Below, piece by piece: positions 10,401 to 20,503 of a DNA stretch of 20,715 bases (positions within the stretch are counted from its first letter, which is position 1; every line of letters starts with the position of its first letter). A program made the translations under genes and the position numbers. The notes beneath the pieces were generated by a model that worked only from the letters and a program-made list of their open reading frames with translations, had not been told where the DNA came from and made no database searches. This DNA is from Phoronis ovalis (Eukaryota > Phoronida > Phoronidae), in the NCBI GenBank assembly GCA_028565635.1, contig JAOXYB010111047.1, positions 1 through 20,715 of the forward strand, in the 5' to 3' direction.

Positions 10401-12260
10401 ATCCCTGAAGATTGGGATAAAGAACCTGTTAAAGTACTTGTAGGAAAAAATTTCGTTGATGTAGCCAAAAATAAGGATAAGAATGTTCTTGTCGAATTTT
10501 GTAAGTATTTTAAATGCTCAACATTTTTTAGCTGGATACTTCTGGAAGCTTTTGCTTCGTTACCTGTTGAGTTTCACTTTTGTATAGGTGTCTACGAGTA
10601 AATTTTTTTTTCAAAAATTATTTTGCAGATTTCTGTTAGTTATACCTAAAAGCATGAGCAGTAATTAAAATGCATATTGTTGTGTTTCAGATGCCCCATG
10701 GTGTGGTCACTGTAAACAGCTTGCTCCCATCTGGGATGAGCTTGCTGCAAAATTCAAAGATCATGAAAATATTGTTATTGCTAAGATGGATTCTACTGCT
10801 AATGAACTAGAAGATGTTAAAGTTCAGAGTTTCCCAACAATTAAATTTTTCCCTGCTGGGTCAGATGAGGTAGGTGTATCGTGTGTTTTTGTGCATTGTT
10901 ATAGGCTTCGAAGTTTGTAGTCCAATAGTATCATAGATATTTAACAATATAATGAATCTATTACCATGTGCATTAAAAAATATGAAAACATCACACAGAT
11001 TTAATAGCGTGAGACACGTGTTGATACTCCTTTTTTACTAATTTAACAATGAAACCTCCATATTGTATGAGGTGAGCCGAAAAGTGTGTACTCTCCAAGG
11101 AGGTAGTTTTTAATGGAATAGTTCATATTTAGTTAAATTCAACTATGTAGACCTTAGACAAAATTAAATAAATATTCACTGAACAATCTTATTGTTATTT
11201 TAGGTTGTAGATTACAATGGTGAACGTACATTAGACGGATTTACCACATTCTTGGAAAGTGGAGGAAAAGTAGGTGCTGGGCCATCAGAGGAGGTCAGTT
11301 AGTTCATCAAATGCTTAAGAGATGGCAGCAGCTTACCACTCATGCATGAAGATCTACTAACTCGCTTTTTTAACTGTGCCCTTTTAACAACAGTCGTAGG
11401 ACTACTAACTTATATAGTCGTAAATCTTAAAAAACCTTGTCTTGCAGCAGCAGGTAGTATAGGCAGAAATTTGTTAACATTAATTGCACTAACTGTTCTT
11501 GTTGTTGAGGCATGCACTAGATATTTCGATGTTTTATTTACTAACCGTGAACTACTTTCATATCTGCTTTGGAAAATAACTGCTTATGCCAACAGCAGCA
11601 AAGTGCAAAATTACTTGACCAGCTTTTTAAGCATGTTAAAGATACGCTTAATCGCTTGTATGGATGAAATGACAATGATCCTGCGTGTAGACAAATCATA
11701 GCATACAGATAGCTAGCTTATAAAGTTTTGTATTTGCTATCCCCAGTGACCTTGGACCTGTGTTTTTACAAATACCCAACTAATATATGTACAATCAGCA
11801 CTAAAGAATTTTGCACTCTATGATAGCATTTATGCAACTATAAATAACATACAAAGGACTAATAACAGACTGCATGTATGTCTGTGTTTCCAAATTATGA
11901 TTTGCTGGTTATTTGGCACTGTTAAATTGGTAGTGATATTTGTTAGAAACTTGAGTAGTGAAAATGGAGCTCCATTGGATGTTTTTGTGATAATCAAAGT
12001 AAATTTACTAGGCACTAATTGCAAAACAACAAATTTAATATGGTTCTGACAGCTTTCAACTCGGTCACCAAAATCAAAAGACATTACAAATAGCCGAAGC
12101 TCTCAGAATTAACGTACATTTATTATTCCACATATATTTACAAACATTTCTCTACAATGTTTTCTTGAATTTACAGGAGGTGGAAGGAGAAGAAGGTGAG
12201 GGTGACGAAGAAGAGGATCTAGAAGAGCCTGTAGAAGAACCAAAAAAAGATGAATTATAA
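4480..12260 (+). CDS. P4HB: Protein disulfide isomerase (PDIA1/P4HB type), spliced, 507/508 aa
   Basis: ER-lumen oxidoreductase that forms, breaks and rearranges disulfides and acts as a chaperone; in animals it is also the beta subunit of prolyl 4-hydroxylase. Coding exons: 4480-4627, 5847-6044, 6376-6509, 7467-7604, 7848-7952 (5a) or 8001-8108 (5b), 9060-9185, 9853-10053, 10380-10500, 10691-10869, 11204-11293 and 12177-12260. All introns are GT-AG and all phases match. With exon 5a: signal peptide 1-19 (cut after TQA), domain a with C54-G-H-C57, cis-Pro101, buried Glu48 and Arg118; domains b and b' (about 138-350); domain a' with C395-G-H-C398, cis-Pro439, Glu389 and Arg458; acidic tail; KDEL 504-507. 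The length matches the usual 508 aa and no catalytic residue is missing. The start ATG has an A-rich context and directly opens the signal peptide. Exon 5 is duplicated, so two isoforms are predicted. Confidence 0.97.
4628..5846 (+). other. PDI intron 1, no other gene seen
   Basis: A GT-AG intron of 1219 bases that interrupts the tyrosine codon just before the first active site. It contains a perfect AT-rich hairpin: AGATTTATAT (5555-5564), a 4-base loop, and ATATAAATCT (5569-5578). Short open frames on both strands near 5290-5570 look like nothing known. Confidence 0.7.
6510..7466 (+). other. PDI intron 3 with a 21-bp direct repeat
   Basis: A GT-AG intron of 957 bases. An identical 21-base block starting AGGAAATGAT occurs at 6967-6987 and 6991-7011. 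Open frames of 60-70 codons inside it lack any family features. No RNA gene seen. Confidence 0.65.
7848..7952 (+). CDS. P4HB: PDI alternative exon 5a
   Basis: A phase 0-0 exon of 105 bases (35 codons), bounded by a TTTTGTAG acceptor and a GTATGT donor. It encodes residues 207-241: the FDEGRN turn, the last helix of domain b, and NQLPLVNEF entering domain b'. It has the same length as the corresponding human PDI segment as I recall it, so it is probably the ancestral-length version. About 21 of 35 residues are identical to exon 5b. Both flanking exons splice to it in frame. Confidence 0.93.
8001..8108 (+). CDS. P4HB: PDI alternative exon 5b (tandem duplicate of 5a)
   Basis: A phase 0-0 exon of 108 bases (36 codons), bounded by a TCTTTAAG acceptor and a strong GTAAGT donor. 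It encodes a second version of the same protein segment: it begins [10 protein letters not shown], ends with [13 protein letters not shown], and has one extra residue in the helix. The identity to 5a is concentrated at the FDEGRN turn, NQLP and EFT, which are family-conserved positions, and there is no stop or frameshift. It therefore looks functional rather than decayed. Only 48 bases separate it from 5a. Substituting it for 5a gives a 508-aa protein. Confidence 0.92.
8109..9059 (+). other. PDI intron after exon 5b
   Basis: A GT-AG intron of 951 bases that joins either exon 5a or 5b to exon 6. I looked for a third copy of exon 5 here and in the preceding intron (7605-7847) and saw none. It contains the octamer-bearing inverted repeat described separately. 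Confidence 0.65.
8845..8968. repeat. Inverted repeat with octamer motifs in the PDI intron
   Basis: The core arms 8860-8878 and 8938-8956 are reverse complements at 18 of 19 positions, and weaker pairing extends outward to about 8845 and 8968. Each arm carries the octamer ATGCAAAT in opposite orientation (8862-8869 and 8947-8954). The loop is about 60 bases. It may be a small foldback element, or an RNA hairpin in the intron just after the alternative exon pair. Confidence 0.6.
9186..9852 (+). other. PDI intron between exons 6 and 7, nothing else seen
   Basis: A GT-AG intron of 667 bases, phase 0. AT-rich and without a recognisable gene, RNA or repeat. The next three introns (10054-10379, 10501-10690, 10870-11203) are likewise unremarkable. 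Confidence 0.6.
11294..12176 (+). other. PDI last intron, with a chance-length open frame
   Basis: A GT-AG intron of 883 bases (donor GTCAGT) between the end of domain a' and the acidic KDEL exon. A 119-codon open frame (11342-11701, + strand) with two hydrophobic stretches lies inside. It has no family resemblance, and its length is about what chance allows in a window of this size and composition. If the intron were retained, the protein would stop after two codons and lose KDEL. Confidence 0.55.
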
Positions 12261-12645
12261 ACACCAACCCACCATATAGTATATCTGACACCGTATAGTC
12301 CTTCGTAAATTATAAATGATCTACCATAGAAACAACTGTATAAATACTCCAATCCACATTTTATTAATGGCCACAATTGTGTGTGCAGGCTTGTTTGGTT
12401 CGAGAGGGAATAGATAGTTAAGCATCTCATGTATTTAGCAAACTGGAAAGGCAATGCATGTACATGGCCACGACTTACTTACTTTTCGCAGTAGTTGTTT
12501 TTAGTACCTTGAGATGTATGTACAAATATTAAGATCTCTGTTGAATTAGGGTATAATCTTCTGTTGGTTTTGAAATGGTTAAACAATTGGGAGTTGTAGA
12601 TTTGACAGCGGCACTTTTTAAAGATTTTCTCAATATTCATAGCAT

Positions 12646-12651
12646 TTTATT
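12646..12651 (-). terminator. Polyadenylation signal of the C12orf4-like gene
   Basis: The first AATAAA on the minus strand after the stop codon at 12946, about 295 bases downstream. It lies inside the predicted PDI 3' UTR, which makes the two transcripts overlap. Further minus-strand AATAAA copies occur near 12360 and 12120. Confidence 0.5.
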
Positions 12652-12838
12652 AAGATGTACAGGAGAAAGCCGCTGTGAAATGATTGCTAGGTTGCTCAAC
12701 ATAGTCAGGTACCAGTGAGATCACAATACAACTAGACATTAATTTAATTTGTTGACTGAAGGTTTTGGGTCAAGTAACTTTTTTCAAGCTTTCTATTGTA
12801 TAAAGAGAATTTATACATATAAAAAAATTATTCCAGTG

Positions 12839-12844
12839 AATAAA
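12839..12844 (+). terminator. PDI polyadenylation signal
   Basis: The first AATAAA on the + strand after the PDI stop codon (579 bases downstream). Cleavage about 10-30 bases later would give a 3' UTR of roughly 600 bases. Use of this site is inference. Confidence 0.6.
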
Positions 12845-12945
12845 AAAATTGAAAAAGTATGGATTATCTCTGTTTCACTTTTAAATGTGTATAGCACAAT
12901 ATAATAATGACGGCTAATTTTGAATCAAACATCTTCTGGTCACTT

Positions 12946-15900
12946 CTATTTTCCCACTATAGGATTAGATAATCTGAAGATGCTCGGCAACATGCTTGAA
13001 AACTGAGCAAATATGTCTGCGGAAAGATCCTACAAGGAAAAAAATAACAACTCTTGCAACTGCAATTCGCAAGTGAACTTGTTGGAAATTAATACTTGCC
13101 ATTTTTGAAATTCAAATGACAGAACACAAACAGATGAATCTTTTATTTATTCGAGATGGTACCGTAAGCACAGCTAAATCAGATTTATACGCAAAGAAAG
13201 ACATGCAGTTACAAGTCCCCAAGAGATCATTCATAATACAGTTCATCCCATAAAACATCAATAATATAATGAGTATTATTTTCATTTAATATATTCTCCA
13301 AAATACTTATTATTTATACCGAAGTGAAAATGAGATAACCACCAATGTATGAATCTAGAAATTTCAAAGCTTGCCACTACTTGAGCAAAATATTAAGCAA
13401 TTTGGATGGGAATTTTACATTGCACATCAGGTGGATTTAAACTTTTATTCTAGAAATATTCATCCAGATTTTTTTTGTTGAGAAAGTGGAAAGTCTGAAG
13501 TAATAAACTCACGACAGCATACCTTAGGCACATGAAACTGTATAGTTTTTGATTCCGAGTTGCACAGTGAGGACATTTCCATAATAAATCCTTTTACACA
13601 CTTAAACACCAGTTCTGCTCTCTTCATACACCAAGGTATTGTCATTTCCTACATGAAGAAATGAACATTTAGAAAGTCAAATATTTTACATTAGGTAACA
13701 ATTATAATTTTCTTATTTCATTTGATTAAAAGTACACATACATGTGCAGGTATCTCAAATTATATTGTAAATCTGCATTTCTGTACTGCACCATGTAAAC
13801 AAAAAAAATCTTAAAGATTCTTTCGAAAATACTATAATGTGTGGGGGCCCTGTCACAATCATGGTCTGCACCTATATCAAATCCATATTTAAATAACTTG
13901 TACAAATTAAAACAATTTTGTTTTGACTCAACCAGAGAAATTACCACGGGAATATAATGTATTTTGTGCAATTCAGTTCTTACCTCAGACATTTCATGAG
14001 TCAGCAATAAAGGAATGGTTATCGTTGTAATATCATGTCTGAAACAATTCTTTAGAATATTCCTAATGGCCAATATAACGGGATGTCTGGATGATACATC
14101 TGTGTTTCGGAGACCTTCATCTGACACCAAATGAAACATCACATGCACTTCAGCCAAATTAGAATGCCGTGTGATATAAAAATCTCCAGTATACATTCGA
14201 TTTCCTCGATCTTCCCTCTGTAATGTAAACAGCATGCAAAGTACTTGTTTCAGTTTTACTCAATAGTCGCAACCCTGTACTCTCGTCGTATGTTGTGCCT
14301 TGTGTTTTAGTTTGTCAAGTCACATTTATATATATTTATGCGGACAACAGCTGCTGGCATCTTCTACTGTACAGTGTACTTCAAAATCTACATGATTATT
14401 GCATGCACATGGTAAAGCTCCAGTTACAAATTTAAACGTTCCCACAATTCTGCATGTTATAAATGAACAATCATGCATATCACTGCTCAGATTCGTTCAT
14501 AAACATAAAGATGTGAAAATGTTTGGGCTTGTGACTGGTGCTGCCGTTTCTGAATGAACCAAAGTCTGTGTCTCTTGAAATAATTTTCAATACTCCATAT
14601 TTTTTTTAATAGACATTGGGCCTTTGTTAAATTTTGAGCTTCTGGGACTGGCTTTTATTTAATTTGTTTCAACAAGTGAGATTGCATTATGGTAAAATCT
14701 TGTAAAATACTCCAGGGTGCTTTATATCAGATACAGTGCTTATTTATAGACTTGAGACACACTGTACACTGAAATAAGAGTGTGCATCTCATGATATGTT
14801 CAGTCCTGTAGATAATTAGTATAAATGAATGCAGATGTAAAGCTGGCCCAATTCCTAGCTGTGTAACACAACATGTTATACCTGATTTTCACTGGAACTG
14901 CTACTACTACTTTTAACACTGATTTTATCACATTCTTCTGCAAGTTTTCGTTGTTGTCGATATTCATTAGCCTTGGTAACGTTTTGTTCAATTATTGCAA
15001 ATTGCCTCTCTAAATCTGCGAAATGAAAATCTGTTGACTGGTGACAAACTGCTGCAAAATCTAAAAAAAAAACTAAAATAGAAAATCAGGCAAAGGTAAA
15101 AATTAATTAGTTCACACTTAGCAATTTTATTAATCAGCATTAATTAATCTTTGTACTGTCTATTTTCACACCATGCTTCACAAAATCACAGGCAGCCTAG
15201 AACTCGTGACAAAAAAGAAATGTTAAAATATTGCTTGTGAAATCAAATGGCAAACTGAAGTTACTAGAAATCTCAATGTTTTCCAGTCTTTGCTAATTAT
15301 AATATAATCATGTCACTTTAAGGAAGTAATCAACAATGTATGGGTTACTGAACACCACTGGGAAACATTGGGTGAATTAATGGACAGTATGTGTTATTCA
15401 AGCACCATTTTCAATACTGTCAGCAAAATTTGAACATTGCACAAAACAAAATACTGTTCAGTTACAGCAAGTCAATGTGGTTACCTTTTTTAATACCAGT
15501 ATATGCATTTAGTCTGTTGTCCACCAGTAGAATCATACCATTCAGTGAATTAGAATACAGGGACATGGCTGTCTGTATCCGCTGTGGTGGAGGGTGCCCC
15601 CTGTAAATAAAAAAGCCAAAGGTGTTCATGTCAAAGATTAGCAAACTTAATCAGTTGAATGGTATTAGAACATGGATATATACAAAAATGAACAGAAGTT
15701 ACAGGTTTGATAAATGTGATTACCACTGTGACTTCAGATTTTTACTATTTGCATGGCTCTTCCAACAGCATCAAATTCAAATTCAAGGATTTTCCAAGAC
15801 CATTATTTTATTTTTCAGTCAAGCTCATGTAGCGGAACTAGGAGGGTTCGGGGTTAAGAATTATTTTTGGTGATGGAACTGATTTTTAACGGTTTTTGGC

Positions 15901-18900
15901 AAATTTCAAACATCTTTTTAAAAGTACTTTAATTTTACTTCAAAGCACTTTTCATGATATTTTCAATTTTAGTGACTTTTTTATCATTAAGTTAAACTAC
16001 CAAATTAAACACTTTTCAGGTCTGCATGAACCAATCTGTTAACTGTAAACTGGTTAATTACGTCACTTGCAAAATGGCAGGTAAACGTGGTAAAAATAAC
16101 AATAGATTAGTGAACTGAAGTTTTTTATGTCACTAACTGTATAGTTGCATCAGTCTTAAAATTAAAAGCTTAGCTTACTATCTTAGTGATTTATTACCAT
16201 AATGACATAATGTATAAACAAAAAGTGCTTTTTTATTGCGTCAAACTTACCCTAATTTAGTTGCCTGATGTCGACATAAATCTAGGATATCACATGACAA
16301 TAAACGCAAGTTGTGAGTTGTCTTCAACTGGGCACCTAGAAACGAATATTGTGATCATATCAATTGTTCAAATATACAGGGGTGAGTTTTCAGGATTCTT
16401 GTACTCCCTTGTTGAATTGGGTAACTGTTTGGTTAGTTTTTTTGACATCATAATAAAGTATCCTTTGCCTGCATTAAAGAAGTAATTGCAAAAACTAACA
16501 GAAGAATTACAATCAAATATTGTAAATGAATAGACAAACCACACCTGTGCAACTGGTAAAATGTTCCCTGTTGGATCCTGTATGATTAGTGTGGGTCAAT
16601 TTTTGGTTGAAAATGAGACTACACGGCCATGATTACTGAATTAGACAAAAATTAATCTTGCCAGCTCAATTAGCAATACAATTTTAAATAATGTAAATGT
16701 ACTAAACTGTAGGATGTATGTTAATTTAACAGACAGACATTTTCCCTCAGGATCAGCACAGATTTCATTAGCCACTATGTTTGAAGTTTACCGTAACCTT
16801 CACTCCGGTACGACTTACCAAGATGTATTGTAAAGCTTTCTTCCATTCTACTAGACACTGTTTGTTGTATGTCATCACTAAAACCTGATGATACAGAACG
16901 TTGTCTCTGCCTGAAAAATAAAATTTACTAAGTCCATTTCTAAACCAAACACGAAAGAAAACACTATCAGATAAATGTACAGAAATAAACAGTTGGCTGT
17001 AAAATTGCTATAATATCACTCAGGATGCTGAGCGTAAAATCTTTATTTGTTTCTAACAGGCCAATTAATGAAGTGCTTTGCCAACTTACTACAAGAAATT
17101 TTAACAGGAAACATACATCGCCAAAGGCATGTTCAAAAAGGCAATGGCCAAGGGGGTGAAACCTATGTTTCACTATGTTTACTAGCTGCATGACATTTTT
17201 TGGACAACCATAGGACAATAGACTATTTTCACATTCTAGGTGACATTACCAGTCATGAATCCAACAGATCCCATTCTGTGCTTTGTTAATGAATAGCGCC
17301 AGGCCAGTGCACAGAGGATTGCACGAGTGTTCATTCATGAAACATTGCAGTTAAGTTTAGATACAAGTCATGCACCCAAATGTATGCAATCAAAGTAACA
17401 CTGTACCTTTCAGCAACTCTGCAGCAGATCCTTATATTACAAGCAATGATTTAACAATTTAAGTAAGTTTTAGGGCGCAAACTTACATATATGTAGGAGT
17501 CCCAGAATGCATTTGGATATCTTCATTCACTTTCATTAGCCATTCTTTATATTCTCTTCTCTGGGTTTCTTGTAAATTTGTCAACTGGCTGTCCCACCTA
17601 CTTTCAATCATCTAACAAAAGCCAAACGTTGACAAAATTGTTATAAAGAAACAGAAAGTAAATGAAATATACATAACTGAACATCTATAAATAGACAAAG
17701 TGCAACAGCACGTTTCAACATAGCTGTATTATTAGTGTGAACTATGTAATAATAATAACAATGTTTACCTGGGTATTCTCAATATGTTTCTGAGTCAGTT
17801 GATTTACTTGTTCATCTGTACATGTTTTGCCCATATTTTTTAACGCTTCATCCAGTTCTGATGCTTGTCTGTAAGTACAGGGTTGTACACAAGAATTAAG
17901 TAAACTAAATGTTGAGTGTTGTCCAACAAAGTAAAAAAAAAAATGTATTTCCTTAATAATAATGCTTTTACGTTAAATGTTAATATTGCAAAATGTATTC
18001 ACTTGTGTTTTCAAAACTGACAAGATTATTCTTACTTTGCATTTTATATTTTCCCAATTTTTTAGTCCATATTTAATACATTTTTGTCAGAAGCCAAAGA
18101 TAAATACTTGGTCAGACTAAAAAAATTGAAAATACTTATGAACCAGTAAAAGAAACTCAAAAATGAAGTAAACAATGTTTTAATGTTCTACCTACCTTTT
18201 TTCAAGATGAGCCAGATCTCTGCCTCTTTGTCGTAATAAGTCGGACACATCAATAGAATATGAATGTTCAAGTTTTAACATTTGTTCCAAGGCAGGTGAA
18301 TGGATCATTGTATGATACACTTCCGAGAAAACTAGTTCATCAGTTGCTTCTTCAGGCTCTGAAAATGCTTCCACTTCCTGTAGTAACAACACACAGTTGA
18401 TATATAGTTGATGATGAGAGTACAAGCCAATGTACATTTTGAGATTTTACATGGGAAATTTTATTTCTGACTGGCTAAGAACTGTTCCCCAAAAAGTTAC
18501 AAGCAGATTTTAGAAGGTTGTGTTTGATTGGTTTATCTTTGCTGTTCTTAATAAGAATCATCTTACTATTAGGTGGGTAAAGTTATTTGAAACTGTACGA
18601 CGTGTGAAAATGTACCAAGCCGTCCTAGACTTCCACATAATATATTCAGAGAATAGCCTTTAAGCAGTAACAAGCATACAGCTGCAGATTTTTTTCAATT
18701 CCCCTCTCGTGATTTTTGTTTCTCCACAATTGACATTTAATAAGAGACTGTTTGATTGTATATTTTGTAAAATTGTGAAAAAATTAGAGAGCCCTGTTCC
18801 CATTTCATGCATACAAATTCTGGGACAAATATGGTTGTCATGGATATCATAAAGAGAATCTGAATAGACTTGTATTGAACATTGGTCACTTTGAAAAATT

Positions 18901-19503
18901 AACATTTGCTTAACTTTAAGAATTTTCTTTACTGGAGCGAAGTGTAAACTTGCAGAATAGCTATTATAGTTACTTGATTATAGGCTTTGGTCCAACTGCT
19001 TGCCAGTAAATCAACATTAACTTGTCCTGTCTTTAATCTGTTTAAAGCGTCTGTACCATTTTCGTTGTACCACTTTTCAGTTTCTTGGATTATAAATATT
19101 TGTAATGATTTCTTCAACTCTGCAAAATAATAAATTAGATGTACAATATTTCATTACAGTCAGAATTTGTAAATGTACAGTGGGTTTAGCAAGAACACTC
19201 ATATTCTTTATTGTGCAGCAGAATTATATAGATTATAAATATGATACTATTTACACATTGCATGAGTCGTACTTTAGTAGCCAACTCATATCCCTTTAGT
19301 GTAGAAACTAGAAAACTGCAAACAGAGAGTCCAATTCATTTACCATCTTCCACATAACATGGTAGATTGTGAGCCTGCACAAGACGTCCTGTAAAATCAC
19401 TTGCAGACTGTTCCAACGGTATAATGACAGGAACAGTCAGGGTAGACTTCTGACCTTTACTTTGAAATGTGAAAACAAAATCTTTGCTTTCTGCAGTGGG
19501 CAT
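12946..19503 (-). CDS. C12orf4-family protein, spliced, 542 aa
   Basis: Homologue of human C12orf4, a conserved protein implicated in mast-cell degranulation and in recessive intellectual disability; its molecular activity is unknown. Coding exons in gene order: 19503-19344, 19119-18974, 18377-18196, 17868-17769, 17611-17487, 16910-16819, 16335-16251, 15600-15485, 15060-14882, 14217-13984, 13648-13523 and 13029-12946. All introns are GT-AG with matching phases. No signal peptide or membrane segment is visible. Residues 1-55 form a conserved N-terminal block containing [16 protein letters not shown]; about 120-245 is helical, charged and coiled-coil-like; 386-392 is a run of seven serines; 403-515 carries the best-recognised block ([40 protein letters not shown]). 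The last exon ends [15 protein letters not shown]. The length is close to the roughly 550 aa of vertebrate homologues. The first coding exon has an acceptor at 19513 and nine bases before the ATG with no stop, so an upstream start outside the window cannot be excluded. Confidence 0.93.
14218..14881 (-). other. C12orf4-like introns, nothing else seen
   Basis: A GT-AG intron of 664 bases after the serine-run exon. I see no nested gene or repeat here. The same holds for the other long introns of this gene: 13030-13522, 13649-13983, 15061-15484, 15601-16250, 16336-16818, 16911-17486, 17869-18195 and 18378-18973. Confidence 0.6.
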
Positions 19504-19512
19504 TATTTCAAC

Positions 19513-19920
19513 CTGCAAATACAAACTTTCAAAGTTAAATAAATACAACATAATGTATTTGTACAATTTAACTTATGAGATGCCAGATTAAACTTTGACG
19601 TGTGCACTGTGGGAAAGTACATATGAAGCATGGAATGTAAAACAATGAATAAGACGTCATGAAAAGAAAATGTATACTTTTTTTTCTGTCTACGTTGCGA
19701 GGTTTTTTCACCAATTAACAGCCAAATTAGTTAAGGACCATCCCAGGAATAATAAATATTTTACAATACCATTTTTAACTGCAAAAGTCACACATCGATC
19801 ATTATCAATGCATTATATTTGAAACATAGTTTTTTCAGTAAACTTAGTTATCAGGTTTTCACTTTCAGTAGACTGTCACCGAGGGGTGCTCAGGGTTCCA
19901 TCTATATAGGAATGTACTGC
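19513..19920. other. 5' flank or first intron of the C12orf4-like gene
   Basis: The minus-strand acceptor ATTTGCAG (19520-19513) shows that the first coding exon is not the first exon of the transcript. An untranslated exon, or one with a few extra codons, must lie further right. I could not identify it within the window. AT-rich and otherwise featureless. Confidence 0.55.
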
Positions 19921-19924
19921 AACA

Positions 19925-20066
19925 GAGGATCCAGTTTTTGTACCAAATTAGCAGTCGAGAGAGGATCTGGTTTTTTAGCAGAGAAGATCCAGTTTTTGAC
20001 CAAATTAGCAGAGTGGTTCCTGTTTTTTTTATAAATAAGCTGAGTTGATCTGGTTTTTGACTAAAA
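19925..20066. repeat. Degenerate tandem repeat with GATCCAGTTTTT core
   Basis: About four to five variants of a short unit occur in direct orientation. The core is GATCCAGTTTTTG or GATCTGGTTTTTG, near 19928, 19963, 19987 and 20047, often followed by ACCAAATTAGCAGAG. Spacing varies from about 25 to 35 bases, with an expanded unit around 20015. No coding meaning is evident. Confidence 0.6.
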
Positions 20067-20177
20067 CATATTGCTTTTCCAATACACAAAAAAATAGCAA
20101 TCATGTTTTTTTGCAAAAATAGTTAAGCAAACATTTTTTTGGGCAATGAAAAATAGTTGAGAGTATATGTTTTTTGA

Positions 20178-20503
20178 GCCTACATGGCACATGTACTCCG
20201 CGGTCTCTTACAGTATGGAGCTGACGGTGGTGTGCCACTGGCTCGGGTACCTTTTTTAAGCCTACACGGCACACACGCCCCGTGGTCTCTTAGAGTATGG
20301 AGCTGACGTCGGTGTGCCACTGGCTCGGGTACCTTTTTAAGCCTACACGGCACACGTACCCCGTGGTCTCTTAGAGTATGGAGCGGACGGCGGTGTGCCG
20401 CTGGCTTGGGTACCTTTTTTAAACCTACACGGCACACGTACCCCGCGGTCTCTTAGAGTATGGAGCTGACGGCGGTGTGCGGCAGGCTCGGGGTACCTTT
20501 TTT
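20178..20503. repeat. 82-bp tandem repeat, four copies
   Basis: Four head-to-tail copies: 20178-20259, 20260-20340, 20341-20422 and 20423-20503. Each begins with CCTACACGGCACAC or a close variant, carries GGTCTCTTA and GTATGGAG, and ends with GGTACC followed by a T run. Copies are about 85-95% alike by eye and clearly richer in GC than their surroundings. Unit lengths are 82, 81, 82 and 81, so a reading frame is not kept from unit to unit; the open frame on the minus strand (20180-20437) is a by-product of the repeat. It is probably a small satellite array or the internal repeat of a mobile element. Confidence 0.85.

Larger units (their letters stand above)
12261..12945. other. Convergent 3' ends of the PDI and C12orf4-like genes
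   Basis: Only 685 bases separate the two stop codons. The PDI 3' UTR should run right to about 12860, and that of the minus-strand gene should run left to about 12630, so the two should overlap by about 200 bases. No further coding sequence is seen between them. Confidence 0.65.

Noticed and set aside
11342-11701. 119-codon open frame with hydrophobic stretches inside the last PDI intron
   Set aside because: No family resemblance and no supporting splice sites; a rough estimate gives about 0.5 frames of this length by chance in a window of this size and composition.
13726-14235. 169-codon minus-strand open frame as a single gene
   Set aside because: Only 13984-14217 is a real exon of the C12orf4-like gene; the rest runs past a good GTAAG donor into intron.
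15600-16819. Direct joining of the exon ending at 16819 to the exon starting at 15600
   Set aside because: The phases do not match; an intermediate exon at 16335-16251 ([13 protein letters not shown]) restores the frame and fits the family.
20180-20437. Minus-strand frame encoding a repetitive Cys/Arg-rich peptide
   Set aside because: By-product of the 82-bp repeat; units of 81 and 82 bases do not keep the frame, and there are no gene signals.
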